A stretch of 64,000 nucleotides of DNA from Bacteroidota bacterium (GTDB lineage Bacteria > Bacteroidota > Bacteroidia > Chitinophagales > Chitinophagaceae). How positions within the stretch are numbered: the first letter of the stretch is position 1; every line of letters starts with the position of its first letter. Below the pieces are notes generated by a model that had not been told where the DNA came from, searched no databases, and was given only the letters and a program-made list of their open reading frames with translations. The stretch spans positions 124,001-188,000 of the forward strand of contig JAFAGI010000001.1 of the NCBI GenBank assembly GCA_023422835.1, read 5' to 3'. Made by a program: the position numbers and the translations under genes. Positions 31,021 to 40,711 of the stretch are shown here, piece after piece.

Positions 31021-33138
31021 ATGGAAAGATATGTCATCAAAAGAAACGGCGAATACCAGCCGCTGGAACCCTTTAAAATAGAAGATGCTATTAAAAAAGG
31101 ATTTTATAGTGTGCAGAAAGAATATAGCCCAGTAATATTTGAAAGCGTGATGCATGCGCTGGACACCAAAACCACCTGGGCTGTGGAAGAAATACAGGAT
31201 ACTATAGAGAAGGAGCTGTATGATAACAACTATTTTGATGTGATGCGCTCTTTCATGCTGTACAGGCATACAAGAAAGATGCAACGTGAACATATCGGCG
31301 GGTTAAACGAAGACACCACCTATGTTGACAGCACGCAAACTATTGAAGAATATATACATGAAACCGACTGGCGCATCAATGCGAATGCCAATACATCTTA
31401 TTCAAATGCCGGGCTGGTGAACAATGTGGCAGGAAAAATCATTGCCAACTACTGGCTCGATAAAGTTTATTCCAAGGAAGAAGGCTACGCACACCGCAAC
31501 GGCGATTATCACATCCATGACCTGGACTGCCTCACCGGCTATTGTGCCGGCTGGAGCCTGCGCGTACTGCTGAATGATGGCTTCAACGGTGTACGCGGAC
31601 GTGTTGAAAGCCGACCGCCATCGCACTTTCGCGAGGCGCTGGGACAAATGGCCAACTTCCTCGGCATACTGCAAAGCGAATGGGCCGGCGCACAGGCATT
31701 CAGCTCTTTCGACACTTACCTGGCGCCTTATGTTTTTAAGGACAACCTGAGCTTTAATGATGTTTTAAAGGCCGTAAGGAGTTTTGTGTACAACCTCAAT
31801 GTGCCCGCACGCTGGGGACAGTCGCCATTCACCAATATTACACTCGACTGGGTAGTGCCTGCAGACCTCAAAGAGCAGATGCCTACCAAAAACAATCACC
31901 ACCTCTTTACAGGCATACAGGACGAAGCCCTGTTGAATAAAGCAATCGCGAGAGGAGCGGATCAACTGGTAGACCTGAGATACGAGCATTTCCAGGAAGA
32001 GATGAACATGATCAACAAGGCCTACTATACCGTAATGACAGAGGGCGATGCCAACGGACAGCCATTTACTTTCCCGATACCCACGGTAAACATCACCGAA
32101 GAATTTGACTGGCATGGTGAAAATACAGACATCCTTTTTGAGAACACGGCTAAAATAGGCTCATCTTATTTTCAGAATTTTATAGGCAGCCAGTATATTT
32201 TAGATGACAACGGCAATCGCGTAGAAAACCCTGAAGCTTATAAGCCAAATGCTGTACGGAGCATGTGTTGCAGGTTGCAGCTTGACCTGAGGGAATTGCT
32301 CAAAAGAGGCAACGGGCTGTTTGGCAGCGCTGAAATGACAGGAAGCATCGGCGTAGTTACCATCAACATGGCGCGCCTCGGCTACCTGTACAAAGGCAAT
32401 AAGAAAGGGCTGTTCGAAAGGCTGGATCAGTTACTGTTGCTGGGAAAATCTACCCTTGAAAAGAAAAGGGTGTTTATACAGGATATGTACGAAAGAGGTT
32501 TGTACCCTTACACAAAAAGGTACCTGCCGCATTTCAGGAACCACTTTTCTACCATTGGCGTAAATGGTATCAATGAAATGATCGTGAATTATAGCCAGCA
32601 GCAGGACAGCATTACAACCGAGACAGGTATTGAATTTGCTGCCGAAATACTCGATTACATCCGCAACAGGATGAAAGAGTTCCAGGCTGAAACGGGCAAC
32701 CTCTACAACCTGGAAGCTACACCTGCGGAAGGCACCACTTACCGGTTTGCCAAGGAAGACAAGAAGCGATACCCCGACATTATCCAGGCAGGCTTCGATG
32801 AAAATATTTATTACACCAACAGTTCGCAGATACCTGCAGACCATACCGATGATCCGTTTGAAGCGCTGAGCCTGCAGGACCAGCTGCAATGCAAATATAC
32901 AGGCGGCACGGTGCTGCATTTGTACATGCGCGAAAAAATAAGCACGGCCGAAGCCTGCCGAAACCTAGTAAAAAAAGTATTGAGCAACTTCCGTCTGCCT
33001 TACATCACTGTAACGCCGGTGTTCAGTATATGTCCCAAACATGGATACCTGGCAGGCGAACATGAATATTGCCCGAAATGCGATAAAGAATTATTGAATG
33101 AATTAAACCAAAATAACAAAAAAAATGAACATTACTAA
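31021..33138 (+). CDS. nrdD: Anaerobic ribonucleoside-triphosphate reductase, large part (lacks glycyl radical site)
   Basis: 705 residues. An N-terminal ATP-cone (~1-95, 'YVIKRNGEYQPLEPFKIEDAIKKG') precedes the NrdD barrel ('HIHDLDCLTGYCAGWSLRVLL', 'RSMCCRLQLDLRELLKRGNGLFGSAEMTGSIG'). The C-terminus has the zinc site 'SICPKHGYLAGEHEYCPKC'. The glycyl-radical segment that should follow is absent: the frame ends 18 residues after the last Cys. That segment is encoded in the next ORF in the +1 frame, overlapping by 14 bp. The enzyme makes dNTPs without oxygen. Confidence 0.92.
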   Translation: MERYVIKRNGEYQPLEPFKIEDAIKKGFYSVQKEYSPVIFESVMHALDTKTTWAVEEIQDTIEKELYDNNYFDVMRSFMLYRHTRKMQREHIGGLNEDTTYVDSTQTIEEYIHETDWRINANANTSYSNAGLVNNVAGKIIANYWLDKVYSKEEGYAHRNGDYHIHDLDCLTGYCAGWSLRVLLNDGFNGVRGRVESRPPSHFREALGQMANFLGILQSEWAGAQAFSSFDTYLAPYVFKDNLSFNDVLKAVRSFVYNLNVPARWGQSPFTNITLDWVVPADLKEQMPTKNNHHLFTGIQDEALLNKAIARGADQLVDLRYEHFQEEMNMINKAYYTVMTEGDANGQPFTFPIPTVNITEEFDWHGENTDILFENTAKIGSSYFQNFIGSQYILDDNGNRVENPEAYKPNAVRSMCCRLQLDLRELLKRGNGLFGSAEMTGSIGVVTINMARLGYLYKGNKKGLFERLDQLLLLGKSTLEKKRVFIQDMYERGLYPYTKRYLPHFRNHFSTIGVNGINEMIVNYSQQQDSITTETGIEFAAEILDYIRNRMKEFQAETGNLYNLEATPAEGTTYRFAKEDKKRYPDIIQAGFDENIYYTNSSQIPADHTDDPFEALSLQDQLQCKYTGGTVLHLYMREKISTAEACRNLVKKVLSNFRLPYITVTPVFSICPKHGYLAGEHEYCPKCDKELLNELNQNNKKNEHY

Positions 33139-33304
33139 AACCAAAGAAGCGTTACTGCTTGACAGTAACACCGAGAAGCGTACAAAATGCCTTGTGTACA
33201 CGCGTGTAATGGGCTACCACAGGCCTGTTGAAAGTTTCAATATCGGCAAAAAAGGAGAACATAAAGAAAGAAACTTTTTTGTAGAAAACAGATGCTGCAA
33301 ATAA
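33125..33304 (+). CDS. nrdD: Separately encoded glycyl-radical domain of NrdD
   Basis: 59 residues: 'MNITKTKEALLLDSNTEKR', then 'TKCLVYTRVMGYHRPVESFN' and 'IGKKGEHKERNFF'. The pattern R-V-x-G-Y-x-R-P-V, about 30 residues in, followed by N-x-G-K and an E-x-x-E-R-like stretch, is the glycyl-radical segment of NrdD (Gly30 would carry the radical). The ORF begins inside the 3' end of the main gene in the +1 frame. It is preceded by A8 (33118-33125), so slippage or an indel is possible. Its own ATG, N-terminal lead and Cys-Cys tail argue for a real split subunit translated by coupling. Confidence 0.8.
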   Translation: MNITKTKEALLLDSNTEKRTKCLVYTRVMGYHRPVESFNIGKKGEHKERNFFVENRCCK

Positions 33305-33330
33305 CTATTGAAAGTACTTAGTTCTTTTAA

Positions 33331-33447
33331 AAAAGAGTGTTCTGTCATCCTGATCGAATCCCCATTTATCGGGGAAGTGAAGAATCTGTCTCAATCAAAA
33401 TTCTTGTTTTTTTTGATTCTTCACTTCGTTCAGAATGACACTCTTTT
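33331..33447. repeat. Inverted-repeat (REP/MITE-like) element upstream of nrdG
   Basis: The left end AAAAGAGTGT...TGTCATCCTGA and GAAGTGAAGAATC find their reverse complements GATTCTTCACTTC and TTCAGAATGACACTCTTTT at the right end. The arms are ~35-45 bp and imperfect, because the left arm carries extra bases. 'TCATTCTGAACGAAGTGAAGAATC'-type sequences are well-known dispersed palindromes in Bacteroidota. It ends 16 bp before the open frame of nrdG. Confidence 0.65.
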
Positions 33448-33511
33448 ATACAGTCTCCATTAAAAATCAAAAATCATCGCACTTCCAATATACGATATTA
33501 CTCCGTTTACT

Positions 33512-34153
33512 TTGTTAGATTATCCTGACAAGACTGCGTGTGTAGTGTGGTTTGCAGGTTGCAATATGCGTTGCTTGTATTGCTACAATCCGGATATTGT
33601 TTTAGGAAAAGGAAAAATGAGTTTTGATGATGTATTCACTTTTTTGAATAAAAGAAAAAATCTCCTGGATGCTGTTGTATTAAGTGGCGGCGAATGCACT
33701 ATGCATAAGCATTTGAAAGCATTTATATCCCGTATAAAATCTATGGGATTTCTGGTAAAGATTGATACCAATGGCAGCAATCCTGCCCTGATTAGGGAAT
33801 TGGTTGAGGAAAATTTAATTGATTATGTTTCTCTGGATTATAAAGCAACAAAAGAAAAATTTAAATACATAACACAGTCTGATTTATATGCACCTTTTGA
33901 AGAAACTTTTGATATGCTTACTCACTCATCTATTCAATTTGAGGTAAGAACAACCGTGCATTCAGAATTATTAAACACAGATGATATAAAGGAGATGTCT
34001 TCCTTTTTGCATAGCAGAAATTATCAGAATAAATTTTATTTACAACAACATATCAACAATACCGAAACCGTAGGAAACATTGGACATTCTAAAAATAATC
34101 TCCATAAAGATTTATTTAAAAATGAGCCTTTAGAAATAATCTTACGCAATTGA
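33512..34153 (+). CDS. nrdG: Anaerobic ribonucleotide reductase activating protein (radical SAM)
   Basis: 213 residues from the TTG at 33512. The radical SAM site CxxxCxxC is at Cys17, Cys21 and Cys24 ('FAGCNMRCLYCYNP'), with 'VVLSGGECTMHKHL' and 'VKIDTNGSNP' following. It makes the glycyl radical on NrdD. The frame stays open back to 33464 and reads 'LPIYDITPFT' before the TTG. Those residues look family-like, so translation should begin upstream, yet no ATG, GTG or TTG exists there. Either a rare ATC/ATA start is used or the start was lost when the palindromic element at 33331-33447 arrived. Confidence 0.85.
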   Translation: MLDYPDKTACVVWFAGCNMRCLYCYNPDIVLGKGKMSFDDVFTFLNKRKNLLDAVVLSGGECTMHKHLKAFISRIKSMGFLVKIDTNGSNPALIRELVEENLIDYVSLDYKATKEKFKYITQSDLYAPFEETFDMLTHSSIQFEVRTTVHSELLNTDDIKEMSSFLHSRNYQNKFYLQQHINNTETVGNIGHSKNNLHKDLFKNEPLEIILRN

Positions 34154-34201
34154 TAATGCCCAACTTTCAGTAAATCTCTTCTTCACTGCAAAACACATTT
34201 T

Positions 34202-35026
34202 TTAATTTATTACCAAAGACGTCATAGATAAAGAGCCGGCCATCAGTTCGTCATTAAACAGTGCAATCTCATCTTTATCTTGCTGCAATGCCAGTGAATA
34301 TATCAACGGATAATAATGGTCAGGCGTAGGCACAGCCAGCTTTACAGCATTGCCTAAGTTATCCCAGTTCAACAAGGACTCATGCTCTTTTGATAAAATA
34401 TGTCTATTAAAAAGTTCATGTGCTTCGTGAGCCCAATCGTAGCCATAATTATCATTTATCTTGTCCCAGGCTACCATACGCAGATTATGAATGATATTAC
34501 CACTACCCATAATCAATACACCTTTTTTTCTCAAAGCTTGTAATTCCTGTGCCAGCGCATAATGATAAGCGGCGGGCTTGTAGTAATCAATACTCAATTG
34601 CAAAACCGGAATATCCGCATCGGGAAACATATGCCTTACAACCGTCCATGCACCATGGTCGAGTCCCCAGTCGTGAGCAAGTCCTACATTGGTATGTTGT
34701 ACAATATTTTTGACATTCGCTGCAAGTTCAGGATTTCCGGGAGCTGGATATTGTACATCAAACAAAGCCTGCGGAAAACCTCCGAAGTCGTGAATGGTTT
34801 CGGGATAATGCATTGCCGTAATATGCGTGCCACGGGTGAGCCAGTGCGCAGAAATAATCAGTACAGCAGATGGCTTGTCAACTTCTTTACCTATCAGTTT
34901 CCAGTTATTGCTGAATGCATTCTCTTCTATCCCATTCATTGGACTGCCGTGACCTACAAATAGTGCAGGCATTTTTCCATCTCTGATTTTTAATTTATCT
35001 GTAAAGTTTTTTAATTCATTCAACAT
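34202..35026 (-). CDS. ygiD: YgiD-like extradiol dioxygenase (LigB/DODA family)
   Basis: 274 residues. 'PALFVGHGSPMNGI', 'VLIISAHWLTRG', 'GLDHGAWTVVRHMFP' and 'VLIMGSGNIIHN' carry the conserved metal-site histidines of class III (LigB) extradiol dioxygenases. E. coli YgiD of this group opens 4,5-DOPA. The physiological substrate here is unknown. The start at 35026 is the first Met; a start at the 19th residue ('MPALFVG') would also begin the conserved part. Monocistronic, next to a receptor gene on the same strand. Confidence 0.85.
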   Translation of the reverse strand: MLNELKNFTDKLKIRDGKMPALFVGHGSPMNGIEENAFSNNWKLIGKEVDKPSAVLIISAHWLTRGTHITAMHYPETIHDFGGFPQALFDVQYPAPGNPELAANVKNIVQHTNVGLAHDWGLDHGAWTVVRHMFPDADIPVLQLSIDYYKPAAYHYALAQELQALRKKGVLIMGSGNIIHNLRMVAWDKINDNYGYDWAHEAHELFNRHILSKEHESLLNWDNLGNAVKLAVPTPDHYYPLIYSLALQQDKDEIALFNDELMAGSLSMTSLVIN

Positions 35027-35091
35027 TGCATTTCTCCTTAATTTTATTGCAAAGATAAAACCATAGCTTTTTTCCTCAATTGATATAGGAT

Positions 35092-35123
35092 AAAAAAAGA
35101 GCCCGCAAATTGCGGACTCTTTA
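35092..35123 (-). terminator. Terminator of the Oar-like receptor gene
   Basis: AAGAGcCCGCAA and TTGCGGaCTCTT form a long stem; on the minus strand it is followed by a T-run. It lies 26 bp after the receptor stop codon. Confidence 0.85.
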
Positions 35124-35148
35124 GGAATATATAGTTTAGATTAGAATA

Positions 35149-38100
35149 TTAATCAAATATATATCTGATACCTAATTGCATTCCCCATGTACTTGAAGAA
35201 GAGAATACATTTTGATATGGAGAAGTAGGAAGTACATACTCGCCATTTACTTGTCTTGGAGTCATTTGGTAAGAAGGAACTCCATTAGCATCTACATTTA
35301 CAGCTCTTGGACTCCACTGTCCGTTACTAAGTACATAATTTTCAGCTCTCTTAACCACACCATAAGCAAAAGAATTACCTAAGTTAAGTGTTTTCAAAAG
35401 TCCCCAGTCTTTGTTCAATAAGTTACCAACATTTAAGATATCCAAAGAGAACTGCAAAGTATGTTTGCGGCCACCTGCATTGATAGAGAAGTCTTGCAAG
35501 AATTTGAAATCCCAACGATTATACCAAGGTAATAATCCATTATTTCTTTCAATATATCCTCCTTTAGATTCTCTTAAATATTTATCAGAATTTAAAAACG
35601 CTTCAAAAGCAGCTTCTTGCTCAGCAGCAGTAAATGTTTTTATTGTTGCACCTGTTTTACTATTTTTAATTTCCTGATCAACAAATCTTAATTCACTAGC
35701 ACTATTAGGAACATATAACAAATCCATACTAACGCCATCTTGGTTTAAATCATTAGCAGTAGCATAAGTATATCTTCCTAAATTAGCTCCGTTATAAAAC
35801 AGAGAGAAAGTAGAAGCAAAATTTTGTGCATATTCAAGTCTGTAAGATAAATTACCTACTACTCTATGAGGAACTGCAAATTGAGAGAATCCCATAAGCT
35901 GTTCATTAGGATCGTTTATACTATAGTTATTGCTCCAAGCTGAGTTTGCAGCAGAACCAGGATTTCCTGTGATGTCTTTTGCATTGGAATAAGTGTAAAA
36001 CAATGAACCAAACAACCCTTTAGCTTCTCTAAGAGTAACTCCAAATGTACCGGCAAAAGAATAGCCTTTATCAGTATTTGATAATACAGAGATAATATTT
36101 CCAACGTTTGAAGCATATTTAGCTGCATTGCTGGAAGCCCATAAATCACGATTGTCGCCTGCATAATTCATATTTTCTGTAGCAGGTTTTCTATTAGCAT
36201 TATATTGATAAACTCCATTTATATCTTTTGAATATATAAGATCAGCTGTGAGTATCAATCTAGTTTGCGGCACACGATAATCAGCTCCTAAGCTTGATCT
36301 CCATACAGATGGCATTTTAAAATTTTCATCTATTAATGCGAATGTTGCATTATTTCCCAATGTACCGGGATTTTTCGGAAAAAAGTTAGGTAATTGATTT
36401 ACCCAATACATTGGATCCGGATTAAAACTTGTAATCTGAGCTAATGCAGCACTCGAAACAGGCTCCATAGTATTTTGAATCATAGCAGAGTTAGTAGGCA
36501 TATTGGTAAACCAAACAAATGGAATATTACCCGTAAATATACCTGTACCTCCACGAATCTGTAGACTTCTATCTCCGTTTACATCCCAGTTAAAACCTAA
36601 TCTCGGCGAGAATAAAGGTGTTGATTTAGGCCATTTACCAGTAGAATAATGTGTAGGATTGCCATTTTTATCCAGTAATTCAACTTTTGCTATTTCGGGA
36701 TTATCTAAAGCATCATTTAAGAAAAATGGAACATCCATTCTCAATCCTGCAGTAAGTGTAAAATTCTTTGTAACATTAATTTTATCCTGAATATAAGCTC
36801 CCATTGTAGCGAAGGCTACAGTTGCATATCCATCTTGTCCTTCAAAAGGATAAGTGATACCAAACACATCTGGTTGGCCACCAGCAAGGAAACTTGCTAA
36901 GCTGTTATAGCGATAATAGGATGTACCCATTCTCATATAGCTATTGCCGAATTTTTTATAATCAAAATTCAAACCACCAGTGATTGTATGATTTCCTTTT
37001 AAATAAGTAATGTTATCTGTTATTGATACGTTATTATTAATTACATCATTCTTGTATGAAAACAACTCAGTACCAAAAGTGATATAGTTTGATCCGCCTT
37101 CCCAAATATCAACCATTGGGAATAAACTTCCCGGAGTACTTCTTGTATCCTGAATCTTACTGTAAGTAACAAGAAATTGATTAGAAAGTGCTGAAGTTAT
37201 TGAAGAGTTTAGCTCTCCAGTTAAAGAAGATACCACATTTTTAAAGGAATAATTCGCATTTTCAAAAGCAATAGAGTTTTGGCTTATTCTGGCAGAACTT
37301 GATCTTGGATTAGGACCTGATGAGGCGTTAGTACCTTGATCGCTCGTACCTTCCATAGTGTTGTAACGAAGTGTAAACTTATTTTTAGGATTAATATTCC
37401 AGTCTAATCTAACTAAAGCTTTGTAGTTTTTATTTGCATAATTGTTTGCATAACCTTCGTAAGCTCCTGGATCGTAATTATAATTTGTTTTCAAATAATT
37501 AGCTACAGCTTCTAAATCAGATGCCTGCACTCTGGTTACGTTTGGTCCTGTTAAACCTGAACGGGCAGCCAGCCAGTTATTACCTGCACTTAACTGATTT
37601 TCAGTTTCAAAACTTGCAAAAATGAATAATTTATTTTTGATAATCGGAGCACCAATTCTGGCACCAAAAATTTTATTTTCATTTCTACCGTTAGGATTCA
37701 ATTTATCAGCACCTACATTCAAGCCTGAGAAAGATTTAGGACGTAAAAAAGCATACACAGAACCTTCAACCTGATTTGTACCACTTCTCGTAACAGCATT
37801 TATACCAGCTCCTGTAAAACCTGTTTGACGTACGTCATAAGGCGCTATATTTACAGAAATCTCCCCAATAGCATCCAAAGAAATAGGCTGGTTGCTTCCA
37901 CCTGGCAATGCATTTGAATTTAAGCCAAAACCATTATTAAAGTTAGCTCCATCTATTTGTAAATTATTATAACGACCATCTCTACCTGCAAAACCATTCC
38001 CATTAGCCTGAGGAGTTAATCTTGTGAAATCACTCAAGCTTCTGTCAATAGTAGGCATAGAATTTATAACTCTCGTATTGATATTAGTAGCAGGGCCTGT

Positions 38101-38496
38101 TCTTTCACTATTCATTATATTATTTCTTTGGCCTACAACTGTAACAGTTCCTAATTCCTGACCGCCACTCTCCGACATCTGAACATCTAAACGATAAGGA
38201 TCGCCTAATGACAGCGTAATATCTTCAAATTCCTGGTTTTCTAAACCAACATAACTAAAAACAGCTTTATATGGTCCCCCGGTTCTAAGACCTTGAAGTA
38301 TGTAACTGCCACCTGACTGTGTTAAAGTGTTATAAGTCGTACCAGAAGGACTATGTGTTAAGGTCACATTCACACCCTCTAATCCAACTTTTCCGCTTGT
38401 AACAATGCCTGACATACTACTCGTAGTTACCTGCGCAAACAGTACCGCCGGCAGTAACAACATTAAAAATAATTGTAATGATTTTTTGAATGACAT
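35149..38496 (-). CDS. Oar-like TonB-dependent receptor with carboxypeptidase-like N-terminal domain
   Basis: 1115 residues from the ATG at 38496 ('MSFKKSLQLFLMLLLPAVLFA'); 18 further upstream codons are open but precede the signal peptide. After cleavage near 'FAQVTT' comes a CarboxypepD_reg-like domain ('SGIVTSGKVGLEGVNVTLTHSPSG'), a plug ('NIAPYDVRQTGFTGAGINAVTRSGTNQVEG') and a ~900-residue barrel ending in 'STWGMQLGIRYIFD'. Length and motifs match Oar/DUF TonB receptors that have no SusD partner. No SusD gene is adjacent, so the substrate is unknown. Codon use differs a little from neighbours (more A/T-ending codons). Confidence 0.9.
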   Translation of the reverse strand: MSFKKSLQLFLMLLLPAVLFAQVTTSSMSGIVTSGKVGLEGVNVTLTHSPSGTTYNTLTQSGGSYILQGLRTGGPYKAVFSYVGLENQEFEDITLSLGDPYRLDVQMSESGGQELGTVTVVGQRNNIMNSERTGPATNINTRVINSMPTIDRSLSDFTRLTPQANGNGFAGRDGRYNNLQIDGANFNNGFGLNSNALPGGSNQPISLDAIGEISVNIAPYDVRQTGFTGAGINAVTRSGTNQVEGSVYAFLRPKSFSGLNVGADKLNPNGRNENKIFGARIGAPIIKNKLFIFASFETENQLSAGNNWLAARSGLTGPNVTRVQASDLEAVANYLKTNYNYDPGAYEGYANNYANKNYKALVRLDWNINPKNKFTLRYNTMEGTSDQGTNASSGPNPRSSSARISQNSIAFENANYSFKNVVSSLTGELNSSITSALSNQFLVTYSKIQDTRSTPGSLFPMVDIWEGGSNYITFGTELFSYKNDVINNNVSITDNITYLKGNHTITGGLNFDYKKFGNSYMRMGTSYYRYNSLASFLAGGQPDVFGITYPFEGQDGYATVAFATMGAYIQDKINVTKNFTLTAGLRMDVPFFLNDALDNPEIAKVELLDKNGNPTHYSTGKWPKSTPLFSPRLGFNWDVNGDRSLQIRGGTGIFTGNIPFVWFTNMPTNSAMIQNTMEPVSSAALAQITSFNPDPMYWVNQLPNFFPKNPGTLGNNATFALIDENFKMPSVWRSSLGADYRVPQTRLILTADLIYSKDINGVYQYNANRKPATENMNYAGDNRDLWASSNAAKYASNVGNIISVLSNTDKGYSFAGTFGVTLREAKGLFGSLFYTYSNAKDITGNPGSAANSAWSNNYSINDPNEQLMGFSQFAVPHRVVGNLSYRLEYAQNFASTFSLFYNGANLGRYTYATANDLNQDGVSMDLLYVPNSASELRFVDQEIKNSKTGATIKTFTAAEQEAAFEAFLNSDKYLRESKGGYIERNNGLLPWYNRWDFKFLQDFSINAGGRKHTLQFSLDILNVGNLLNKDWGLLKTLNLGNSFAYGVVKRAENYVLSNGQWSPRAVNVDANGVPSYQMTPRQVNGEYVLPTSPYQNVFSSSSTWGMQLGIRYIFD

Positions 38497-38654
38497 ATTA
38501 GTTTCATTTGATTCTTGCTGCAAAAGAAACACTTTTATTAATCTTAACAAACTATCGCAAAGCCTGTTAATGATAAATTAATAATATGGTACAAAATTGT
38601 GGATAAGTTTAGCTAGAGAAAAAATAAAATTGATAGTTAACGGAGAGACAATAG

Positions 38655-38940
38655 GATAATTGGAAAGTGGAAAGTGAAAGTGCAAAGTGGAAAGTGGAAA
38701 ATAATACTGAATTGAACAGGTAATCACTTATAAAGCAGTACAACAGATCTTTATGAGTCGCTTGGAAGAAGAGCACGCACCGGATCCTATAAAATATTAA
38801 ATTGTGAACTGTATGATATTTCGTGGCCCATTCTACTTTATAAATAAGGCCATACCTTCTTCAGACGAAATTGATTTCATTATCAACTTTCAACTTTTCA
38901 ACTATCCCATTATCAACTATCCATTGTCAATTTTCCGCTA
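38655..38940. repeat. Short intergenic repeats between the receptor and argS
   Basis: 38660-38700 holds several near-tandem GGAAAGTG/GAAAGTG units. 38876-38936 holds a run of (A)TTATCAACT/TTTCAACTT-type units common between Bacteroidota genes. A 29-codon open stretch ending at about 38805 has no recognisable product. No other gene is visible in this 450-bp gap. Confidence 0.4.
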
Positions 38941-38944
38941 ATAA

Positions 38945-40711
38945 TTACATTCTTTCAGGTACCTGTATGCCCAATAAACTCATACCATGCCTGATGGTTT
39001 CTGCTGTTTGCCTGGCAAGTTTTACACGAAGGCTTTTTTCGTCCTGTTTTTCTGCATTGGCAATGGAACATTCGGTATAAAATGCATTGAACTTTTTAGC
39101 CAGCTCAAAAATATAAATGGCTATTTTCGATGGATCGTATAATTCAAAAGCTTCCTGGCATACAGCACTATATTGCTCTAAATGCAACAGTACATCTTTC
39201 TCGTAACTGTTGAGTGCATAATTCTCGATATGAGAAAAAGTGAAATCGCTTTCGGCTATTTTTCTTAGAATGCTCTTTATCCTGGCGTGGGTATATTGTA
39301 TAAAAGGCCCTGTAAAGCCGTGAAAATCTATGCTTTCCTCGGGGTTGAAGATCATTTTCTTTTTAGGATCTACCCTCAGCAGGAAAAACTTCAATGCACC
39401 CAGGCCAATTGTGGCGTACAGGTTTTCCAGCTCTTCAGCGGTAAAATCTTTTACCTTGCCCAGTTCTTCTGTTTTATTGCGTGCAATGCTGATCATTTCT
39501 TCCACCAGGTCGTCTGCATCTACTACTGTGCCTTCACGGCTTTTCATTTTACCGGTAGGTAATTCCACCATACCATAGCTGAGGTGGTAAATGCCGTCTG
39601 CCGATGCCAGGCCCAGTTTCTGGCAGATCAGTTTCAGTACTTTAAAATGGTAGTTTTGCTCATCGCCTACCACATAAATATTTTTATCAATACCGTATTC
39701 CTGCTGCTTGAGCACTGCCAGTGCAATATCCTGGGTGATGTATACCGAGGTGCCGTCTTTGCGTTGCACCAGCTTTTCATCAAGTCCCTCGGAGGTAAGG
39801 TCTATCCATACGCTGCCATCTTCTTTCTGAAAAAACACTCCTTTTTGCAGGCCGTCTTCCACCAGGTTTTTACCAAGCAGGTATATTTCACTTTCATAAT
39901 AAATTTTGTCGAATTTACTGCCTATCGCTTCATAGGTTTTATCAAACCCTTTGTACACCCAGCCGTTCATTTCTTTCCAAAGGCTGATCACCTCAGGCTT
40001 TCCGGCTTCCCAGTCTATGAGCATCTGCTGAGCTTCTTTCATAATGGGCGCTTCTTTTTCGGCTTCTGCCTCGCTCATGCCCTGTGCTATCAGCTCGTTT
40101 ATTTCCTGCTTGTAGGCATCATTGAATTTTACATAATAGTCGCCGACGAAATGATCGCCTTTCTGTGCTGTAGATTGCGGTGTGGCGCCTTTGGCAAACC
40201 GCTGCCATGCTACCATGCTTTTACAGATATGTATGCCGCGATCATTGACTACACAGGTTTTTATGACTTCATTGCCGTTGGCTTCAGCAATCTTTGCGAT
40301 GCTCCATCCAAGAAAGTTGTTCCTTAAATGGCCCAAGTGCAATGGCTTATTGGTATTGGGCGAAGAGTACTCCACCATTATTTTCCAGCCTGTCGGTTGT
40401 TGATGCCGGTCTTCATCCAGGAAGTTTATAAAATAGCTGTCTGCTATTTCCAGGTTCAGGAAACCTTTGATAACGTTGTATGAAGTAAAGATCGTCGGAT
40501 ACTTATCCTTGAGATACTTTCCTATCTCATTGCCGATGTCTTCCGGAGCTTTTTTTATTTGTTTAATAAAAGAAAATAACACCAGTGTATAATCTCCTTC
40601 AAACTCGGGCTTTGTTTCATTAATCAATACTTCATTGACCGGCACGGCCAACTGGTACAATTCTTCCAACGCTTGTGCTGATTTTTCTTTAATTTCACTT
40701 ACAATATTCAT
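38945..40711 (-). CDS. argS: Arginyl-tRNA synthetase
   Basis: 588 residues from the ATG at 40711 ('MNIVSEIKEKSAQALEELYQ'); the eight codons upstream are not family-like. It has the N-terminal Add-1 domain, the class I signature 'PLHLGHLRNN', 'VGDEQNYHF', a KMSKS-equivalent loop 'GKMKSREGTVVDADDL', and a DALR-type C-terminus ending 'GMSLLGIQVPERM'. It charges tRNA-Arg. Length is normal. Confidence 0.97.
   Translation of the reverse strand: MNIVSEIKEKSAQALEELYQLAVPVNEVLINETKPEFEGDYTLVLFSFIKQIKKAPEDIGNEIGKYLKDKYPTIFTSYNVIKGFLNLEIADSYFINFLDEDRHQQPTGWKIMVEYSSPNTNKPLHLGHLRNNFLGWSIAKIAEANGNEVIKTCVVNDRGIHICKSMVAWQRFAKGATPQSTAQKGDHFVGDYYVKFNDAYKQEINELIAQGMSEAEAEKEAPIMKEAQQMLIDWEAGKPEVISLWKEMNGWVYKGFDKTYEAIGSKFDKIYYESEIYLLGKNLVEDGLQKGVFFQKEDGSVWIDLTSEGLDEKLVQRKDGTSVYITQDIALAVLKQQEYGIDKNIYVVGDEQNYHFKVLKLICQKLGLASADGIYHLSYGMVELPTGKMKSREGTVVDADDLVEEMISIARNKTEELGKVKDFTAEELENLYATIGLGALKFFLLRVDPKKKMIFNPEESIDFHGFTGPFIQYTHARIKSILRKIAESDFTFSHIENYALNSYEKDVLLHLEQYSAVCQEAFELYDPSKIAIYIFELAKKFNAFYTECSIANAEKQDEKSLRVKLARQTAETIRHGMSLLGIQVPERM

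Noticed and set aside
38660..38936. Runs of GAAAGTG and ATCAACT units considered as CRISPR or tandem regulatory arrays
   Set aside because: The units are irregular, short and without unique spacers; they match common low-complexity intergenic repeats. No CRISPR array was seen anywhere in the window.
39584..40327. 247-aa plus-strand ORF inside argS
   Set aside because: Antisense shadow of argS; composition rich in Phe, Cys and His and no coding signature, while the argS frame has all family motifs.
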